From: Prunus persica
Taxonomy: Eukaryota; Streptophyta; Magnoliopsida; Rosales; Rosaceae
Assembly (NCBI RefSeq): GCF_000346465.2
Contig: NC_034013.1
Span: 15,503,757-15,567,756 of the forward strand
Direction: 5' to 3'
Length of the DNA: 64,000 nt
The notes beneath the pieces are model-generated. The model ran no database searches. It was not told the DNA's origin and saw nothing but the letters and a program-made list of their open reading frames with translations. The translations under genes and the position numbers were made by a program. Positions 34,101-45,820 of the stretch are shown in pieces. The stretch's first letter is position 1; every line of letters starts with the position of its first letter.

Positions 34101-35804
34101 TTACAATTCGATTGAACTGCTACCAGGATCTTGTTTTACGACTCCCTTCTCTTTCATCTCCTTTCTTATCTCTTTGACATTATCCCATTCGGCCACGGCG
34201 GCATACAAATTCGACAGCAGTCCATAGTCTCCGCTATTTTTAGGCCCTATGTCATGTAAATGGTTCATAATCTGACTCGCTAGACTAGCCTCTCCTTGGG
34301 CTTGACATGCCCCAAGCAGCATGCGCCATATTATTGTATCTGGTTTATCTGGCATGTTTTGAACAAACTCAAATGCCTCGCTTACCAATCCAGCTCTGCA
34401 TAGGAGATCAACCATGCAACCGTAGTGCTCCATCCATGGTTTCATGTGAAAATCATTTATCATTGAATTAAAACACTTTCTCCCCTCGTCCACCATACCG
34501 GCGTGGCTGCAGGCAGATAATATGTTGAGGAAGACAATCCCATCTGGCTTAAAGCCCTCGTTTTGCATCTGAGAGAACTGAGCCAGAGCTAGCCTTCCAA
34601 GGCCGTGCATCGCTAGCCCTTGTATTATAGTAGTCCAAGACACTAACGACTTCTCCGGCATCCCATCAAAAATTTGACAAGCTTTCTTGATGTTCCCACG
34701 TTTGGCATGCATGTCCATCAGTGCATTTGACATGGCAATACTCCCTGTTCTAAATCCATTCCTCTCAATATAATGGTCAATCCACTCCCCGAGCTTGAAG
34801 CTTTGCAACTTGGAGGACATGGAAATAACACCAAAAATGGTAACCTCATCCGGTCTTATATTCTTAGCCACCATCTCTTCAAACAGAGCCAATGCCTCCT
34901 TCAGATAATTGTTCTCACTAAAACCATTGATCATAGAAGTCCAAGAAACCACATTTCTTATAGGCATCATCTGGAATACCCGACTAGCATTTGATAAAAA
35001 CACACATTTTGAATACATGCTAACCAAAGCATTGTAAACAAAAACATCATGATTATCAAGAAGGTGTCCTCTAATCGCATAGCCATGAACTGCCTTCCCT
35101 TGCCTCAAGGCCTGCAAAGATGAGCAAGCAGAAAGCAAGCTAACAACACTTAATCCATTTAGTCTCAAACCGTCACTGGCCATGGCACTGGCTACTGCAA
35201 GTGCCTTATAAGGGAAATTGTGCCGAGCATATGCTGCAACAATAGAATTCCACATAATTAAGTCCCTCTGAGGCGTTTCATCAAATACTTGTTGCATATA
35301 TCTAAGCTCACCAAAAACACCATACATATTCAGAAGGGCAGTTTGAATTATGATCTCAGAGACAAAACCCAGTTTCAAAATGTGGTTATGTAACTGTTTC
35401 CCTTCAAGAACTATTGGCATAAGCCGGCATGCCTTAATAGCAAACTGCAGGGTATAACTATCCACCTCCAGACCCTTTCTTCTCACATGGGAATAAACCA
35501 AAAGCGCTTCTTTTGGACGATTTCCGGCCAAATAACCTCTGATAATGGTGTTCCAGGTGTAGGTATCGAGACCGTCTACTCGGTCGGCGATCAAATGGGC
35601 AGTGAAATTTGTGGCGGGGAGGGCAAATAAGGCAAAAGATGAAACAAGTTTGCTTGCTATTGGAAGGTTGTGAACGAGGCCTGTAGTAATTATACGTGCA
35701 TGGATTTGATGGAGTTGGTCTCTGTGTTTGCATTTTTGCAAGAGCGAAGTTATATCTTGAAATGGGTTATGCTTTAATTTGACGATGGATGGTTTGGTAG
35801 ACAT
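34101..35804 (-). CDS. PLS-class pentatricopeptide repeat protein with E-type C-terminus
   Basis: An intronless frame of 567 residues. Successive P, L and S repeats are visible from about residue 50, for example DTYTWNTIIRGYLAGNRPKE, NVVSWTSMINGFSENNYLKE and SLVSWTTIIQGLAMHGLGR. The C-terminus (MVDLLCRAGLVSEAFEFV, IIWRMLLGACQAQG, GVVKQDPGSSSIEL) is an E domain that ends before any DYW deaminase. Such proteins bind single-stranded organellar RNA one base per repeat, usually to specify C-to-U editing with a partner deaminase. The N-terminus is short but compatible with organelle import. A CT microsatellite lies in the leader or promoter. Confidence 0.93.
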   Translation of the reverse strand: MSTKPSIVKLKHNPFQDITSLLQKCKHRDQLHQIHARIITTGLVHNLPIASKLVSSFALFALPATNFTAHLIADRVDGLDTYTWNTIIRGYLAGNRPKEALLVYSHVRRKGLEVDSYTLQFAIKACRLMPIVLEGKQLHNHILKLGFVSEIIIQTALLNMYGVFGELRYMQQVFDETPQRDLIMWNSIVAAYARHNFPYKALAVASAMASDGLRLNGLSVVSLLSACSSLQALRQGKAVHGYAIRGHLLDNHDVFVYNALVSMYSKCVFLSNASRVFQMMPIRNVVSWTSMINGFSENNYLKEALALFEEMVAKNIRPDEVTIFGVISMSSKLQSFKLGEWIDHYIERNGFRTGSIAMSNALMDMHAKRGNIKKACQIFDGMPEKSLVSWTTIIQGLAMHGLGRLALAQFSQMQNEGFKPDGIVFLNILSACSHAGMVDEGRKCFNSMINDFHMKPWMEHYGCMVDLLCRAGLVSEAFEFVQNMPDKPDTIIWRMLLGACQAQGEASLASQIMNHLHDIGPKNSGDYGLLSNLYAAVAEWDNVKEIRKEMKEKGVVKQDPGSSSIEL

Positions 35805-35932
35805 AAGATTTGAGTTTCAAGTCTTGAAATGGGTTATGATTTAACAGGCCTTGGGAAAACAAAAAAATACAGGGACCCTTCTACTTTAAGTAGTTAAGTT
35901 TCAAGTCGTCCTCTGTTAGCAGTTAAGCAACA

Positions 35933-35935
<3 letters not shown>

Positions 35936-35968
<33 letters not shown>
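35936..35968. repeat. (TC)n microsatellite upstream of the PPR gene
   Basis: A pure TC run about 130 bases upstream of the PPR start codon; on the transcribed strand it reads GA. Confidence 0.9.
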
Positions 35969-35970
<2 letters not shown>

Positions 35971-36270
35971 TCCTTTTAAATGAAGTCATATTGCGCAAAT
36001 GAATTTTTAAGTTTGAAGGATGTTTTGCATCCTGCAAAAGGGTCTGGCATACGATCTAATAAAAGTCCCCGACATATGTAAGAGTCAAGCATATTATAAA
36101 TTGATCAAACCTTTGGAAAGGGCAACATGAAATAACACTCCTATGGTCAATCACTATAAAGCCATAATTTTCACCATTGACACAAATACAAAGATAATGG
36201 CAATCCATCACTAACAGAAAAGATTGAGGAATTCCGAAGTCTCTGAATAAACAGTGCACGCAATTTGAGT

Positions 36271-38267
36271 TCAATGAGCAGAGTGAGCGGCAGTTGTCTT
36301 CTTGAAATCAATCTTGTCAACCTTAACCTCCCCGTCAATGAGTTCATACACGTAGACAACGACACGAAGGCCATCAATGTCCATGAGGACAAAGCTTGGG
36401 TTGACATCATAGGTGATGCTGCTAAAGGCGCCGCTGGCAGACCCTGGGTTTATGACAACACCTCCTTCATGTTTGTAGGCTGTGAACTGATGGGTGTGAC
36501 CTGTCACAAGGATATCTACGTCCAACTGCCTTTGAAGCATGGCTAGTGAGTCTAGGTCCCCCCATGGAATAACCTACATAACATCAAAGCCAATTAGGAT
36601 TTCATGATCACTGCCTGAAATATGGTCAGATAAAAGGACAAAGCAAATCCTTGAGATAAATTTCTCTCGTCACCATCAAATTTAAAATGAATGAGATATG
36701 CCAAACATAAACACTGTTACGGTACCACATCTAATTACCTCATTCCAAATAACAGCATTTTAGAACTACTTACACTCATTACAAAGCAGCAATCATTCTC
36801 TTGGATAGAGGTACTGATTTACTCAAAGTCTTTCAGGAGCAAAAATTTCATTTGCTGCTCTTAAAAGGAATTTTTCTAGATCAAATAAACTGATGAACTA
36901 ATGCAAATTATTATTGGTCTCTTCCCAAGAATTACTGGACATGTTTCAAGTATTATTTATTCTTATGCGCTAAAAAAAAAAAAAGTATTCCTCCTAGTCT
37001 TTTTTCCCACTGTCTTCTCATTTTTTGCCTAAAAGTGCAAGAAAGAGTAATCTGCTTTATGTTGAAGGCATTGTAGAACGAGGAGAATCTAAAAATGGGG
37101 CACATGATGAATTGACATCATAAGCTTATTATAATAGTAACTGAGGGTAAGGAACTCGTAAACCAGCATAAGTATTTGATCCAAACAACCAGAATATTAC
37201 TTGGTGTAGATTATTTAAACAGGGCAAGATCATCTGCTTATTGACAGGTCAATCCAAATTCTTAAGATACTAAAACATACTTACTTGCTCACCCATACAT
37301 ATAGAAATATGTGAAGAGATAAAGGGGAAGCAAACCTGGTGGCCATGGCACAACCCGAGCTTAAACTGACCAATAGTTAGCGTTTTGGTCTCTGGATATC
37401 TTGTCTCTTCATCATACTCACCTCGAGCAATATGCAAGTCGGGACAAAGGGTCTTCAAGTAGTCATGAACTTCCTGAAATCATTAGTAACAAATTTCTGA
37501 GAAGTAGCATAATGTACAGCCAAATTAATTTGTTAATTGAAAAACATATTTCTATAGTAGTGCTGCTACAAAAATTAAAGGTAAATCATTAGCAGTTGCA
37601 TGAGCTGTTACAAAACTTGAGATTTGTCTAAGACCAGGCAGATAGGATGACACAAATATATGACATATTCGCAATATCTGCCAAAGTCTGTGCAAGAATC
37701 TAGCAAATGAATAAATTCCAACCAACTGTATAAATCAACCAAATGAATGTTCTATCCAAGAATCTAGCAATTCCAACAAGGTACATGCAGACATTACCCA
37801 ATCAAGCGGTGGCTAAGTAGAAATTCATGGAATTCAGAATAAACTAATACATGGGTGGATATGCACCATCTCCCATAGTTGTATCAAATTGTCATTAGTT
37901 TGTTGAAATTATTCTTGATACAAGTCTATACAGCAACATGCACATAAGTTTGACAAGAACCCGGATAGGGAATGCCGTTCCTATATGTAAGATTTTATTT
38001 TCTGGGATACCAAACAAAGAAAAACACAGTAAAACTAACTCAAAGATTCTTTCGAAATGTAAATTAAGCTAGACCCAGTAAGGAAAACTGAGGGGAATCA
38101 ATGAAGAACGGGCAGAAACATGAAAAGAAACATACTTTGATACAAAGATTTCCAGTGCAAATGATGTGCTGGATCTTGCCAGGAACAAGCATGGACTTGA
38201 ACTTGGCAGGTAGATCAGGTGCCCTGTGGGGTATGTGTAAATCCCCCAAGGCCAACACCAACACCAT
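36271..38267 (-). CDS. VPS29: VPS29, retromer core subunit
   Basis: Three coding exons: 38267-38136, 37473-37336, 36573-36271, giving 190 residues, the exact plant VPS29 length. The start [20 protein letters not shown], the core [47 protein letters not shown] and [11 protein letters not shown] are the conserved metallophosphoesterase-fold motifs of VPS29. With VPS35 and VPS26 it forms the retromer core that recycles vacuolar sorting receptors from prevacuolar endosomes. An upstream in-frame ATG at 38273 adds two residues. The leader has a probable intron, with donor GTACGA near 38484 and acceptor TTCGCAG near 38313. Downstream of exon 3 no other gene is seen before the PPR gene. Confidence 0.97.
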
Positions 38268-38499
38268 CCTCACTCAGTCTCGCCAATAACTCAAAACACA
38301 CTTCAGAAATCTGCGAAAAGACCCAAAAATAAATGAAAAATGAAAATGAATAGATTTACATATCAATCAAAGAGATTCTTATTCACATGAACTAATTAAT
38401 CAGTGATTGCATCAATAATTGTAAAACAAATACAAACAACTATTTAAGAATGAAAAAAATGGGATTAAAGAGAGTTGAGATCGTACCAGAAGAATTTGA

Positions 38500-39607
38500 T
38501 GATCTTTCACAAGCTTAAGGCATGGAAATTGCAAAACCCCCCTTCGTTATTGACGGGCACTGAATTTCTTCTTCTTTTTCTCCTTGGAGTAATGTTCTTT
38601 TTTGTCAACGAACGTCTAAAACCACACGACGTCGTTTCGAGCCATGGGGCAGGGAATTTTATAGTGGTCTGGCCTCACTCAAGTCCCCAACCCAATGAAC
38701 ATTTGTCTTGCGGTGTTGCAATAATGCTAATGGGCCACATTATGGACTGGACTGTTGCTTTGGGAGATAATGGGCTATTTATGTACAATGGAGTGTAGTT
38801 TTTTGTATTATTTTTTAGGATCAACTACGTATAAGCCTCGAATTTTCGGGATCATTTCATATTCATATCCAAACTTGTAAGATCGTACAAACGGGTACCT
38901 AAAATCACAAAAAACCAGCAAATTCACCCCTCTAGTAGTTACACATTAGTCAATCTATTATATATATGTTTACGTGGCAAAAAGAGGTTGTCACAGAGTT
39001 GAAGGGCTTTGTACACATTGAAGTAGGATCATTTGTGATGAAGAGTCCATCACAATTGAGGAACACAGTGAAATGCTAATGAGAAAAGAACGAGTCAAAG
39101 GTATGAGGATCTTTGGGTAATTGTGGGTTTAGGTTAGGTTGAAGCACTGACAGACTCAGCAAATGACAAGTGTGCTCAGAAAAAATTCAACCTAAAATCT
39201 TGTCAAACTCTCTCCTCATACCTTGGTTTCTTTAATGTTTTAACCCCCATATGGTCCTGTTTGAGCTTAAGTAAATCCACCCAAAAGAGCAAGAGTTCAC
39301 AGTGGGTTGATAAGTTATTGCAAGGTTAGTGAAGTCCCAAAGCGGGGTTGATAAGCCCAAGGATGGCAGCCAAAGTCAAAGTCAGGACTTAAATCTCAAG
39401 TCCAAGTCGGAGTCTACATTCCTAGTCAGGATGGCAGCCAAAGTCTAAGTATGGACTTAAATCCCAAGTCCAAATCAGGATTTGCATTCCAAGTTAAGAC
39501 CAAATCCCTCTGCAGAAAATAAATAATAAACAAATGACTCTGGAGTTCAAAGTCACCAAGTGGCTAAAAGTAGTCATAATGTAACAAATAACATATATAT
39601 ATATATA
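38500..39607. other. Intergenic region between VPS29 and the LTR element
   Basis: No gene is seen. It contains the probable VPS29 promoter at its left end, a 68-bp tandem duplication at 39360-39495 and an AT run at 39591-39608 that forms the left target site of the LTR element. Confidence 0.6.
39360..39495. repeat. Tandem direct repeat, two copies of 68 bp
   Basis: Copies 39360-39427 and 39428-39495 share AGGATGGCAGCCAAAGTC, GGACTTAAAT and CAAGTCCAA in register. Phrases of the same flavour (CAAAGTCCAAGTTG) occur on the far side of the LTR element near 46398. The element may therefore have inserted into an older repeat of this kind. Confidence 0.8.
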
Positions 39608-39779
39608 TGTTATAAATCTAGATGAAATTGTAGAGAGAATTGGGATAGAGAGAAAGTATAGAAACTGAATTTTCATTGAATGTTTTCTCTTCTTATATGT
39701 GTATTTACAAAGGAAGGGTGTGAACCCTTTTGTAGGAAAAGCCTTCCAATATGTGGGCTCCACCTTATAATTTACAACA
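39608..39779 (-). repeat. 3' LTR (left) of the LARD-like element
   Basis: 172 bp, boundaries set by comparison with the right LTR and by the ATATA target duplication. Differences from the other LTR occur at 39670, 39694, 39737 and 39750, approximately. Confidence 0.93.
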
Positions 39780-39790
39780 CTCCCCCTTAG
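39780..39790 (-). other. Polypurine tract
   Basis: The minus strand reads CTAAGGGGGAG immediately before the left LTR. This is the expected position and composition of a polypurine tract for an element oriented on the minus strand. Confidence 0.8.
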
Positions 39791-39819
39791 AGACCACAAA
39801 TGATACGGAATATGTCTTG

Positions 39820-40205
39820 TAAAAAAAACCTTGCTAGTAAAAACCCAGTAGGACAAAAAAAAAACTGGTCGAAGGGAAAAAGAGTACATAACCATGTGTA
39901 ACATAAAATTTTGTGTATATTGACACGCGTGCGACACTGCCTCATTAAAACCTTGCCAGGAAAAATCCAGTGGGATAAAAACCTGGACGAAGGAAAAAGA
40001 GTACAATAATGTGTAAAGGTCTTTCTTGACAGCACGCTCCCCCTGATGCTTGGCAAAATATCTTTAAGCCATTCTGTTGATCATCTTTCTGAATATCATA
40101 GTTGACACTGCTTCTGTGAGTCAATCTTGAGCGACACTGCCTCGTTAAAACCTTACCAGGAAAAACTCAGTGGGATAAAAACCTGGATGAAGGAAAAAGA
40201 GTACA
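39820..40205 (-). repeat. Three copies of a 70-bp module near the element 3' end
   Basis: Copies at 40131-40205 and 39931-40005 share GCGACACTGCCTC, TTAAAACCTT, CAGTGGGATAAAAACCTGGA and GAAGGAAAAAGAGTACA. A decayed copy lies at about 39820-39889. Similar phrases are common near the 3' end of plant Copia-type elements, from memory. The small minus-strand frames across them are not recognisable proteins. Confidence 0.8.
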
Positions 40206-42734
40206 GTGTATGAAGGTCTTTATTAATACCACGCTCCCCCTGATGAATATCTCCCCCTGAAAACTTTATGACTAGCTTTTTCCAGTAAGCGACCATAGAT
40301 ATTCCAGAGTCCGCATATCTAATAACACTTGGGCTATTTGTAAGTTCACTCAAAAAAAAAATATGCCCGTATATGGTGTTATGCTGAGATAACATCAAAT
40401 ATGCCTCACATCATCCCAAAATGATGGTGATGGAGTTGAGCTCTATCTGGAAAATACAATGTCCGGTCCAATATACTTCCGGAAAATCCTTAGAGTGCCA
40501 AACGGATACTCCTCATAAAAATGCTTCAATACTTTCTTAGTATAAGCAAGAATCTCATTGGCATAATGCTCGATCTTTAAGTCGAGACAAATATTTCTTG
40601 AACTCTTCAAGAGTTTCAATACGTTGCAAACATATTATAATCAATGTACTCATTGATGCAATTTATGCGTATTTAGAATTGAGTACAGGTTTTGTGCTTC
40701 AGGCACATGTCCTTCAGGGACTTGCTTCATGCAATTTCAATTCTTTCAAGGATTTTGTTTAAAGGGATTAAACTTTATGATACATTATATAGCTTTAACC
40801 CAGCTATTTATACATCTTTAGGGAATCACTACTGGTGATATGCTCTGTGCATTTAATAGCCCTTAAAGATAACATGTTGGTCTCCGTAAATGTGCAATAA
40901 GGAGGCACAATTGAATCTGTAAATATGGAGAAAACCCAACATTCCTTGTTTCTGCCAGAAACATTGTGTCATACAAAGTAGGTATATTCCCTTTTATTTT
41001 GAACACCCAAGTATAACTTTCAGTATTAACATCTTTTGGGGTTCGTACTGTGGGTTTGTTATTTCACATTCATTCTCATCTATAATGGAATTGCCTCATT
41101 CTATTTTGGCCAATGATATTGTCGATATTTAATAATTGAACGTGGTTCCAATCAACGCAGCCCATTGATGATTTGAGTAGCTACTCCAAAACCAAACATT
41201 GTCATTCATCAATTCATGATCTCATCATTCTCATGTACATGCGCATGCATCAATTATAAGCATTTATTTGCCTTTGGGTACCCAAGCCACTTCAGGGGGC
41301 TTTTATGATGTGAGAATGTGGATTATAACCTCCAAATGAGCGTTATTTTGCAGTAGGGCGTGGATAATCTCTATTTAAGGAGTTGGAACATTTAGAACCC
41401 ATATATCTGTCATGCTGCAGGCATGCCACAGATTAATACATACATGTCAATTAATTTCTGGGACTTTAGCCCATACGATTTGCTACGCATTAGGCGTGCA
41501 CAATATCAATATTGACATGTCAAGGGATTGTCCTTTCGGGACTTCAATCCACATCATTTGCTACGCAACAGGCGTGCATCATATTGATCACTGCTATACC
41601 CATATTCTGTTCTTATGAGACTTTAATCTGTGCAGTGTATTATCAATGTATCCAACTTACAATCTGTAAAATTTGCGTTAATAATTCATGGATACATACA
41701 AGCCATTCTTTTGGAACGGACTTATCTCCCCATTTGGTTACCTTTCAAGATAAAATATCAAATAAGTATATAAGCATAAAACAACACAAGTATTGCTTAC
41801 ATCCTTAGGTGGGAGAAACTTTTCTCAAGTATCATTCAAGCTCATATCGGCCCAGTAAATATAATGTACCGCTTGATGATCTAGTTATATCCTGCAAAAG
41901 CAAAAATCACAACTCTTTTGCCTCTGTCAAAACAAATAACCCTCATAGTTAGGATTACTTCATGGATTCATTCTTCAGATGTTCATTCTAAAGAAATAAA
42001 ATCTCTTATGAACAGAGAGTTATAAAAAGAAAAAAAATGCAAAAAAAATGTGATATTGATTGCAAGAGAATGTAAGCAATCAAGGAAGGAAGCTGGTGGG
42101 AGCAGACAACAAGCTCTCATATCTCCTAGTCTAGAAGGACTTCCGGAGATTAGAGCATAAGATCGCCTTCACAGTTTCCTGATGTAGCGGAAACGTGATC
42201 AGGGATAGTCTTGCTTCCTGAATGGATGATCAGAGATAGTCTTGCTTCTCGGGCATATTGAGTGCTCACTGATAAGAAAAATAAGTAGATATCGCATCAC
42301 TAGGTATGGAGTAAACTGGATGTCTTCTGCAAAGAAAATTTTGTTAGTAACACATTTATACACAAATACAATGAATAGGTAGAACCGGTGAATTTCAAAT
42401 TAACCATAGGAAAATTGCGAGATTCTCGGGATACTTTTGAAAAAGTAGCTCCGTGAAATCCGTAAAACAAGATCGGCTTTGACGAAAATAATACTTGAAA
42501 ACGCCGAAAGTGCCGACAAACATTAATGGAGGCCGCGTGAAGTTTTGGAATCTGGAAAAGAAAAAGAGAATATGGGGATTTGAGATAATATTGGGATCCT
42601 GGAAACTGTAGCCATATTTCCTCCTATAGATATTGCCTTTGCAAAACTTGATTGGAGCAACTGCGTTTCAACTCAACTTCCTTCATTTTCTGAAACTTTA
42701 GTTTTTCTAAGACTTTCTTCTAAAACTTCTTAAA

Positions 42735-43286
42735 ATGGCTTCCTCTTCTTCTCGCCCAAATTATTTCAATTTAAATGATGCTCCCACAACAAACAGTGAC
42801 GCCAAAGTTTGGCGTCCATCCTTTGTATCCCAAAATCGTCATCTCACAGTTAATGATTCTGTGATGATGAATGATGCTACTGCTGTCATAGTAGCTAGGA
42901 ATTTCATTACTCCAATGGATGAAATGCTGTTAACAGGGAGGTCTGAGGAAGAGGCTATTGATGACTCAATGGCTGTTAGCATTCAAAGTGCTGCTTCTGT
43001 TTCTAACATGGCTGATCGTTTGCGTGCCAGAGCAAACGAGGTTGAGAGGTTAACAACTGAAAATTCGTCTCTCCAAAGAATGCTTCATGAGTCTCAACAG
43101 GAGGTTGAGAAACTTAAAGGAGAGAATAATGCCTTGTTGAAACTGGTGAGTTCGTACTCTGTTGATACATTGAGAAGGCTAGACATGCTGCAGGTCTCCA
43201 ATGAAAGAATTTTGGGAGACCACGAGAGGCTCATGGCTAAGCTTAAGAGGCGTCGTCCTCTTCCTTCAGAGGCTTCCAGAACATAA
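42735..43286 (+). CDS. Coiled-coil protein of unknown function encoded antisense inside the LTR element
   Basis: An intact 183-residue frame in favourable context (TTAAAATGGCTTCC), preceded by a TATA-like CCTATAGATA near 42624. The N-terminus is Ser/Asn-rich (MASSSSRPNYFNLNDAP). A middle section contains SEEEAIDDSMAVSIQSAASV. A heptad-rich coiled coil spans about residues 95-165 (VERLTTENSSLQRMLHESQQ and following), and a short basic end has MAKLKRRRPLP. No signal peptide, membrane helix or catalytic motif is visible. It runs opposite to the element's own transcription direction. I do not recognise a characterised family; I have an impression that similar unnamed proteins recur in plant LARD-type elements. 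Function unknown. A leucine-zipper-like dimer that binds nucleic acid would be speculation. Confidence 0.6.
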   Translation: MASSSSRPNYFNLNDAPTTNSDAKVWRPSFVSQNRHLTVNDSVMMNDATAVIVARNFITPMDEMLLTGRSEEEAIDDSMAVSIQSAASVSNMADRLRARANEVERLTTENSSLQRMLHESQQEVEKLKGENNALLKLVSSYSVDTLRRLDMLQVSNERILGDHERLMAKLKRRRPLPSEASRT

Positions 43287-45128
43287 TGTAATTTTATAAA
43301 TTTTACAGGGCCTGCACCTTCATTGCAGGTGGAAAAAATCTATCTGTTGTATGTTCCTGTTATAATAATTGCGCACATTCTTAAACTTGCACCTGTGGTT
43401 TTTACGTCTTTTCAAAATGACGGTTTGGAACCTTGTGCCTTATAGGTTTAAATAACCACATCGACTCTCCCAAATTTCATATTTCAACGTATGGGAGCCC
43501 GGAACTTTTGGTCTGGACTAAACACAAACTCAGAATTTATTTGCCCTTTTCAAATGGACATGAAATATGAATTGAGTAAAAGCCATGATAATTTCGCAAT
43601 ATAGTAGTGAAGAGCATTAACTACTATATACCCACAACCTCAAGTTCGGGATTTCTCATATATTTGAATCCATGTGCTTCCGGCCCAGATATAACAAAAT
43701 ATGTGGGGAGCCTCAATTCATCATTTGAGGTTTATATTGATATTATCCATTTCACGGTGTATTCTTAACAACCAGGATTCACAAAATATATTCTTCCTTG
43801 AGGTGTCGATTACAACATAATCGAACTTTATTAAATTCATCATTTTCTTATGCCAAAGAAATATGTGGTGTACCGCAATTTGCAATAATACCTCAAGGGT
43901 TGTCCATTTAACTGTTGGAACTTTAGGTTCTCAATACTGTTAGATTTTGAACTTCAGGCCAAAATCACATATTCTCATAGTATGGACATTTTTACAATTT
44001 TCTGTACATATTTCTGGACTTCAAGCCTTTACATAATTGTCCATATTTTGAGGGACTTCTAGCATCTCATTTAATTGTTCATCCATGAGTTTAAGGAACT
44101 GCAGGTTCCCTTTTGAATAGTGATGGTTTACCCAAAATGGTTAATATTTATGTATACGTCACTATTCATATATATCTGGTACTATTCATCAAGTCATGAA
44201 TACGTATCTATTCATGTGGACAGTACATTTGCCAGTACAGTTATCATCCATGTGTACGACATTATGAACCAATACGGTACTGTTACATCATTAAGGAACC
44301 CCAGGTCCTTATTTACATGTCATGGATCAAGGACCCTCAAGTCCAATCACATGTTTACAAATATAGTACCGGAGAGACTGACATCTCTTATATTAATATC
44401 ATCATCAAGGATCTTCAAGTCCTGATGTAATTGTATGATGAGGATCAAGGAACTTCTGGTCCTGATCTGCATACTGTAAAAACTCATCATACAGCACAAT
44501 TAATCCATAAAATAAATTACTGGTATGGACGATAAACCCGCACCATACTTTAAATAAATGTAAATGTGCGGTAAAATAAATTCATAAATTAAATTGCTTG
44601 CTGTATGGACGTTAATCCCGCACCATACCTTAAATAAAATTAAATGTGCGGTATATTAAATTCATAAAGTAAACGTGCTTGTATGGGCACTAATTCTGCT
44701 CCATACTTTTAAATAAAAGTAAAGGCAATTATTTGTGGGTTCTTATCAACACCACGATCAAATAGTGTAATATTGTTATACTGATATATTAGTGAAAGCT
44801 AGATATATCACGTTGGCTTTTCCTCTTTCCACCTGCAATCTACACTGGTCATGAGTATTAAATTCTGTAGGTATTTTAATAATGTATTTAATTGAAGGAA
44901 ATAGAGTGAGGTAGAGTACTTATCCCTTTATTTCGGTGGGTGTTCATATCCCTGGCAATAATCCTTTGCTTTCCACTAGGCTGATCAACTTGCTGTGTAT
45001 CTCACTTTTCAATTAAATATACTCCAGTGCCTTGTAACAGTGAAAGCGAAATGATGGCGGAACATGGGATTTTCTAGCACTCCTCTTGGGGTCAGTAGCA
45101 GAGAACACAGTGTAACTCAGCACCCAAC

Positions 45129-45405
45129 TTTAGCAGTCAAGATTCTACCACGCTCACCCCATGCACATGGCTTTGGCTGCTTCCCTGCACCACCACCACG
45201 AAGGCTCAGGCCAAGGCCCAGGCCCAGCTCAAGCTCTGCATCAGCTGGGTATGAGGTTGCCTCATATGACATCCCCATGTAGTCTTGCTCCACCACCTCC
45301 ACCTTTGACATTGCTGACTCATTTGATGAGCCCCCGGAAGACCCAAATGTGCCTTCCATGAATTGATCAAGAGAGAGACAGGAGAAAAGGTTGAAGATTG
45401 CCTTC
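45129..45405 (-). pseudogene. Captured Aux/IAA first-exon fragment (IAA11/12/13-like) with its 5' leader
   Basis: The minus strand opens with an ATG at 45359 and reads MEGTFGSSGGSSNESAMSK, then KVEVVEQDYMG, the EAR-type repressor motif within LELGLGLGLSL, and AWGERGRILTAK. This is the N-terminal part of an Aux/IAA auxin-response repressor. Homology stops exactly at LTAK, after which three codons lead to a stop at 45117-45119. The degron and the PB1 dimerisation domain are missing. The pyrimidine-rich sequence 45360-45405 looks like the original 5' leader. It lies in sense orientation within the LTR element, directly after the TPR-like fragment. Confidence 0.85.
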
Positions 45406-45820
45406 CTTTTCGCAATTTTTTACATAGGCCTGCCATGACCTTCTTTTTCAAGTCGAAGACAGAGAAACACCTGAAGGAAGGATCCCGATCCGGCGAGGCA
45501 GAGGAGGAGTTGGAGTTAGATGAGAGAAGCTTGACTCGCTCCCTGGAAAGCGGCTGAGAGGAAGAGTCGGAGGCAGAGTCATCGGATGCCATTTTGAGGC
45601 TGGGAATGTAATCCTGAAGCATATCAACCACGTCCTTGAAGCGCCTGAGATAGAGCAGAGACCTGGCTTTCAGTTCAAGGGCTTGTTCCAAGCGAGGCTA
45701 GATGGCCAGAGCCGCGTCCAGGAGCCCCACAACCGAAGCGATCTCGCTCTGTTCATAAGTCGTTGGATTGCTGGGCCATATTGGACTTGTGGTGGGGTCT
45801 GAGCTTTTTACTCTCTTCTT
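45406..45820 (-). pseudogene. Captured TPR-like protein 5' fragment, with nonsense and frameshift changes
   Basis: On the minus strand the reading passes through WPSNPTTYEQSEIASVVGLL, then DAALAI, a TAG stop at 45700-45698, PRLEQALELKARSLLYLRRF, KDVVDMLQDYIPSLKMA, FDLKKKVMAGLCKK and finally a CEKEG-like end reached only by a one-base frame change. I recognise this as the N-terminal portion of a plant TPR-like superfamily protein. Homology ends at about 45406, where the Aux/IAA leader begins. It is broken and truncated, so it cannot encode the original protein. It lies close downstream of the element's 5' LTR. Confidence 0.75.

Noticed and set aside
40153..40398. Copia RNase H-like coding remnant in the LTR element
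   Set aside because: The frame contains a few suggestive residues (IRYADSG) but no continuous match, and most of it is the repeated 70-bp module.
45206..45691. Single 161-codon protein on the minus strand
   Set aside because: It is a chance frame running from the TPR-like fragment across the junction into the Aux/IAA fragment in the wrong frame.
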